Assembly: GCA_002686465.1 (NCBI GenBank)
Contig: NZCP01000023.1
Location: 1-6,640 of the forward strand
Length of the DNA stretch: 6,640 bases
DNA from: Candidatus Woesebacteria bacterium
GTDB lineage: Bacteria > Patescibacteriota > Microgenomatia > UBA8517 > UBA10165
Direction: 5' to 3'
Shown here: piece after piece, positions 5,776-6,640 of the stretch
Position numbering within the stretch: the first letter of the stretch is position 1
Layout: each line of letters begins with the position of its first letter
Program-made: the position numbers and the translations under genes
Notes under the pieces: generated by a model
Database searches by the model: none
What the model was told of the DNA's origin: nothing
What the model saw: the letters and a program-made list of their open reading frames with translations, nothing else

Positions 5776-6502
5776 TTTCCTCCTTGATACTTTTGGTACC
5801 TTTCGTACCTTTGATACTTTTCTTCTTTCCTTCCTCTACTGCTTTCTCAACAGCATCTAATATTAGAGAAACTGACTTTACTGCATCGTCGTTTGCGGGG
5901 ATTGGATAATCAACATCAGTCGGATCAGCGTTTGTATCAACAACCCCAACGACAGGAATCCCAAGTCTAGCAGCCTCACGAACCGCCGTGTGCTCCTCGT
6001 GCGTATCTACAATAAACAACATGTCTGGAAGCCTACCAAGATTAGCTACTCCACCAAATACTCGCTCAAGACTGGCGATCTCTCGGTCTATTAGCAATCT
6101 TTCCTTCTTGGTACGACCCTTGTACTCTCCTGCCGCCCGTTTCTTTTTCATCTCGTCTAGCTTTTTGATGGATTTCCCAATTTGCTCAAAGTTGGTAAGC
6201 ATCCCACCAAGCCATCGGGAAGTCATATAGGGCATTCCTACCTTTTCTGCGGTTTGGGTAACTAAATCCTTGGCTTGTCGTTTGGTTCCGACAAAAAGGA
6301 TCGTTCCGCCCTCTGCGGCTTTATCTCGCAGGGCCGCGCAAGCTGCAACCAACATCTCGCGAGTTTTCGCAAGGTCAAAAATATGAACGCCTTCTCGCGC
6401 ACCATAGATAAAAGAATCCATCTTAGGATTCCAACGTTTTATCTGATGCCCAAAGTGGGAACCAGCTTCTAGTAACTCTTCTAGAGTGATATTAACTGAC
6501 AT
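5768..6502 (-). CDS. rpsB: 30S ribosomal protein S2
   Basis: Binds late to the 30S subunit at the head-body junction, near the mRNA exit channel. 244 residues, normal for bacterial S2. Seen: LLEAGSHFGHQIKRWNPKM (10-28), the family's N-terminal signature with HFGH at 16-19; FVGTKRQAKD at 70-79; SRWLGGMLTNF (95-105); the coiled-coil hairpin at about 107-147; LPDMLFIVDTHEEHTAV at 158-174; and DTNADPTDVDYPIPANDDA (189-207). The C-terminus from 226 onward is a Lys-rich tail containing the 9-bp-repeat segment KSI-KGT-KGT-KSI (228-239). First gene of the operon, with AAAGGAG at 6512-6518, 9 nt before the ATG, and a foldable leader upstream that suggests feedback control by S2. Confidence 0.97.
   Translation of the reverse strand: MSVNITLEELLEAGSHFGHQIKRWNPKMDSFIYGAREGVHIFDLAKTREMLVAACAALRDKAAEGGTILFVGTKRQAKDLVTQTAEKVGMPYMTSRWLGGMLTNFEQIGKSIKKLDEMKKKRAAGEYKGRTKKERLLIDREIASLERVFGGVANLGRLPDMLFIVDTHEEHTAVREAARLGIPVVGVVDTNADPTDVDYPIPANDDAVKSVSLILDAVEKAVEEGKKKSIKGTKGTKSIKEENE
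5779..5785 (-). promoter_or_regulatory. Shine-Dalgarno site of tsf inside rpsB
   Basis: On the minus strand AAGGAGG lies 3 nt before the tsf ATG. It is the strongest ribosome-binding site in the window, though unusually close to the start. It directly abuts the 9-bp repeat tract and fixes the tsf start. Confidence 0.8.
5786..5821 (-). repeat. Four 9-bp tandem units in the rpsB 3' end
   Basis: Read on the plus strand the units are GATACTTTT, GGTACCTTT, CGTACCTTT and GATACTTTT. On the coding strand they give KSI, KGT, KGT and KSI. Because 9 is a multiple of 3, copy-number change keeps the frame. The tract lies between the conserved S2 fold and the tsf ribosome-binding site. Confidence 0.75.
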
Positions 6503-6511
6503 ATAGTTTGA

Positions 6512-6518
6512 CTCCTTT
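6512..6518 (-). promoter_or_regulatory. Shine-Dalgarno site of rpsB
   Basis: AAAGGAG on the minus strand, 9 nt before ATG 6502. A second purine block, GGAGG (6521-6525), lies just upstream and its first base is the last base of the leader's closing stem, so folding could affect ribosome access. Confidence 0.7.
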
Positions 6519-6524
6519 AACCTC

Positions 6525-6603
6525 CACTCAGACCAGGAGATACCTTTGGGGTAGACCTGTCAGGAGCCCTGTCTCGGCCCATTTGGGACGGACTGCCTGA
6601 GTG
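6525..6603 (-). promoter_or_regulatory. Structured 5' leader of rpsB, candidate S2 autoregulatory RNA
   Basis: On the minus strand CACTCAG (6603-6597) is exactly complementary to CTGAGTG (6531-6525); a G-U and a C-G pair extend this to 9 bp. Inside are three local hairpins: CCC-AAAT-GGG or CCCA-AA-TGGG (6587-6578), CAGG-GCT-CCTG (6571-6561) and TACC-CCAAA-GGTA (6553-6541). Together they make a closed multi-branched element that ends 7 nt before the rpsB Shine-Dalgarno site. Leaders bound by S2 are known in other bacteria; I cannot match this one to a described class. No covariation could be tested. Confidence 0.45.
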
Positions 6604-6618
6604 TGCGTATTAGTGAAT

Positions 6619-6624
6619 ATTTTA
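6619..6624 (-). promoter_or_regulatory. Candidate -10 box of the rpsB operon
   Basis: TAAAAT on the minus strand is a 5-of-6 match to TATAAT. The predicted start of transcription, near 6611, is about 8 nt before the structured leader, which is the right geometry. The -35 box would lie beyond the window edge and cannot be checked. Confidence 0.35.
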
Positions 6625-6640
6625 CCAAGTTCTACCCAAA

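Noticed and set aside
6525..6603. tRNA gene suggested by a 7-bp terminal stem and a length of 79 nt
   Set aside because: No TTC-type T loop, no D-loop consensus and no anticodon arm in register on either strand; a leader RNA fits the position better.

Overview
The window looks like chromosomal DNA from a reduced-genome bacterium of the Candidate Phyla Radiation (Patescibacteria), most likely the Microgenomates side. This is inferred from several traits seen together: a compact 151-residue EF-Ts, a prolyl-tRNA synthetase without its editing domain, a short palindromic repeat read in frame as SFAKASEGK, a membrane anchor ending in a Q-x(6)-RAA-type motif followed by a Thr/Pro linker, and a shortened rpsB-to-proS operon. 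No phylogeny could be run. None of the six readable stop codons is TGA and no long frame is interrupted by TGA, so the standard bacterial code fits.

Right half, minus strand (6502 down to 2359): one tightly packed operon, rpsB - tsf - frr - rseP - proS. It follows the widespread bacterial order rpsB-tsf-pyrH-frr-uppS-cdsA-dxr-rseP-proS, but pyrH is missing between tsf and frr, and uppS, cdsA and dxr are missing between frr and rseP. The products serve translation (ribosomal protein S2, EF-Ts, ribosome recycling factor, ProRS) plus one intramembrane protease. Gene spacing is -8, +9, +2 and +37 nt. Upstream of rpsB lies a leader that can fold, on the minus strand, into a closed multi-hairpin structure of 79 nt, preceded by a -10-like box. 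It is a candidate S2-autoregulatory leader.

Left half, plus strand (1 to 2218): the 3' end of one gene and one complete gene (591 codons). Both encode proteins with a C-terminal module of about 80 residues that starts with a GW-S-L strand and ends with a GE-YWI motif. The complete protein carries two tandem copies behind a large cysteine- and tryptophan-rich extracytoplasmic domain of unknown function and an N-terminal membrane anchor. These look like paralogous surface proteins.

Non-coding: a 51-bp repeat with imperfect dyad symmetry occurs twice in the same orientation (333-383 and 2316-2366, 43 of 51 identical). One copy follows each plus-strand gene, so the complete surface-protein gene is bracketed by direct repeats. 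The second copy supplies the proS stop codon. This bracketed paralog arrangement, the in-frame palindrome in proS and the rpsB leader are the three things most worth following up. There is no gene-free stretch over 300 bases: the gaps are 306-442, 2219-2358 and 6503-6640, each described below.
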